From: JAICMB01 sp963795935
GTDB taxonomy: Bacteria > Acidobacteriota > Terriglobia > Bryobacterales > Bryobacteraceae
Assembly: GCA_963795935.1 (NCBI GenBank)
Contig: CAWCJO010000004.1
Coordinates: 558,001 to 622,000 of the forward strand
Direction of reading: 5' to 3'
Length of the DNA stretch: 64,000 bases
Made by a program: the position numbers and the translations under genes. The notes under the pieces are model-generated. The model ran no database searches. It saw only the letters and a program-made list of their open reading frames with translations, and was not told the DNA's origin. Below, in pieces: positions 63,176-64,000 of the stretch. Each line of letters opens with the position of its first letter. Positions within the stretch are counted from its first letter, which is position 1.

Positions 63176-63449
63176 TCCCGGGTGTCCAGCCGTACACGCG
63201 CGCCATCGTCTCTCGATCCAAATGCCGGCCGGCGACGCGTAAAAATACTTCCCGGTCGTCCGCTTGCGGGTATAGCCGCCGCACATCCGCCTCCGCCATT
63301 GCCCGGATCAACTCGTTCGCGCGAAAGACATTCAGGATCTTCTCGCCGGCGCTCATGCGCCGTTGCAGATCGAGAAACAGTTCGAGCGCTTTCGGGTCGG
63401 TATCGTTAAACCAGTCCGGCACACTTTCAGTGTATTGATAGATCCCCAT
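63168..63449 (-). CDS. Small helical partner of the nucleotidyltransferase
   Basis: The ATG at 63449 gives 93 residues: MGIYQYTESVPDWFNDTDPK, ALELFLDLQRRMSAGEKILN, VFRANELIRAMAEADVRRLY, PQADDREVFLRVAGRHLDRE, TMARVYGWTPGNE. The sequence is all helix with a charged middle and no membrane segment. It starts 8 bp after the upstream kinase stop. It overlaps the nucleotidyltransferase start by 8 bp, so the two are translated together. I cannot assign a function; a toxin-antitoxin-like pair is one possibility. Confidence 0.7.
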   Translation of the reverse strand: MGIYQYTESVPDWFNDTDPKALELFLDLQRRMSAGEKILNVFRANELIRAMAEADVRRLYPQADDREVFLRVAGRHLDRETMARVYGWTPGNE

Positions 63450-63457
63450 CGCGAGTT

Positions 63458-64000
63458 TCAACGCTGCAGCTTGGCCTTTTCCGCCTTCGCTTGTTTGAAA
63501 ATCGGAATATCGGGGTCGGCCTCTTTCCAAAGGCTGACAAAATCCCCGTATGCGCCCTTTGCCTTGGCCGTATCGCCCGACGAGGCGAACGCCCGGCCCA
63601 GTTGTAAGTGCGCCAGCGCTCCGATAGGATCGCTGACCACGATCCCGCGATGATCGAGAATCTTCTGGAATTCTCCGGCGGCTTCAGCGCCTCTGTGCGC
63701 CGCCACATAAACCAAGCCGCGCACATAGATGCGATAGAGTGCGCCGAAGAGACCATGTATCTTGCTGCGCGGCTTGCCCAACTCATACGGACCGGCGATT
63801 TGCAACGAATCGATAGCCTTGACAGGCGCGCCATGATTCAGCGCGAGAAGCGCGCGAAGCTCCGGCAGGTACGCAAATCGGACCGAAGTATCCTCGCCGA
63901 AGCGCTTTTGCAGATCGTTCGCCACTGTCTGCGCCCCTGAAGAATCCCCCGACAGAGCCAACGCCAAGGCGGCGCCGTACTCCACCTCCCGGTCCTTTGA
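63458..64000 (-). CDS. C-terminal TPR part of a second Ser/Thr kinase (partial, runs off the window)
   Basis: The frame is open to the right edge and reads SKDREVEYGAALALALSGDS, then AQTVANDLQKRFGEDTSVRF, AYLPELRALLALNHGAPVKA, and LWKEADPDIPIFKQAKAEKA. It aligns residue for residue with the end of the kinase at 59440-62501 (VEYGAAFALALSGDS, DLQKRFPEDTSVRFAYLPE). It is a paralogue whose kinase domain lies beyond the window. Confidence 0.85.
   Translation of the reverse strand, partial: SKDREVEYGAALALALSGDSSGAQTVANDLQKRFGEDTSVRFAYLPELRALLALNHGAPVKAIDSLQIAGPYELGKPRSKIHGLFGALYRIYVRGLVYVAAHRGAEAAGEFQKILDHRGIVVSDPIGALAHLQLGRAFASSGDTAKAKGAYGDFVSLWKEADPDIPIFKQAKAEKAKLQR

Overview
The window looks like chromosomal DNA from an Acidobacteriota bacterium, most likely the Bryobacterales/Solibacter lineage. 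This is inferred from content, not from a database search. The signs are high GC, an Oar-type TonB-dependent receptor with an N-terminal carboxypeptidase-regulatory-like domain, a secreted protein with a TIGR03437-type C-terminal domain, many Ser/Thr kinases (STPKs) fused to PD40 propellers or TPRs, an ECF sigma factor overlapping a kinase gene, a PEP-CTERM protein, Uma2 nucleases, and dispersed intergenic repeats whose translation gives the peptide LAYARGSV.

Layout. 0-6 kb: a tandem array of Uma2 genes (at least three), then a minus-strand pair of secreted proteins (S55 peptidase and beta-propeller) and a PEP-CTERM protein. 6.4-11.2 kb: polA coupled to a cyclophilin lipoprotein, then a thioredoxin-reductase-like flavoprotein with a UBP zinc-finger protein. 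11-16 kb: a sugar isomerase/Gfo-Idh pair, a YncE-like propeller and hemB. 16-25.6 kb: secreted proteins, a MetE-like methyltransferase, a kinase that probably continues into an ankyrin domain, and a PHP-like secreted protein. 25.6-34.4 kb: tRNA-Leu(UAG), then a probable polysaccharide-use locus (alginate-lyase-like enzyme plus TonB receptor, divergent from two Tat-exported glycosidase-like proteins). 34.4-48.5 kb: a gene-poor stretch with a kinase remnant, then thioesterase, TolB-like, carboxylesterase, tsaD, queA, glycosyltransferase, a decayed ribbon-helix-helix module, acyl-CoA dehydrogenase, a small gene coupled to an amidase, a glycerophosphodiesterase and a HAF-repeat protein. 48.6-64 kb: a signalling region with ECF sigma/kinase, a partly duplicated kinase array, a histidine kinase/response regulator pair, Pal, VapBC, and two TPR-kinase paralogues separated by a two-gene nucleotidyltransferase cassette.

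Sequence quality matters here. Many genes, including polA and queA, are broken by single-base shifts although every catalytic motif survives. By my hand count about 23 of 26 shifts outside the 52.4-55.3 kb kinase are of the one-extra-base type, which points to insertion-biased read error. The kinase at 52.4-55.3 kb differs: its shifts have mixed sign, and one -1 offset is shared by two diverged copies, so at least part of that damage or gene splitting looks real.

Best candidates for something new: the two-gene nucleotidyltransferase cassette (62603-63449), the duplicated kinase in which a shared -1 offset coincides with a ribosome site and GTG start, the 50-residue protein coupled to the amidase, the ribbon-helix-helix module behind a perfect 16-bp tandem repeat, and the intergenic repeat family found at five sites.
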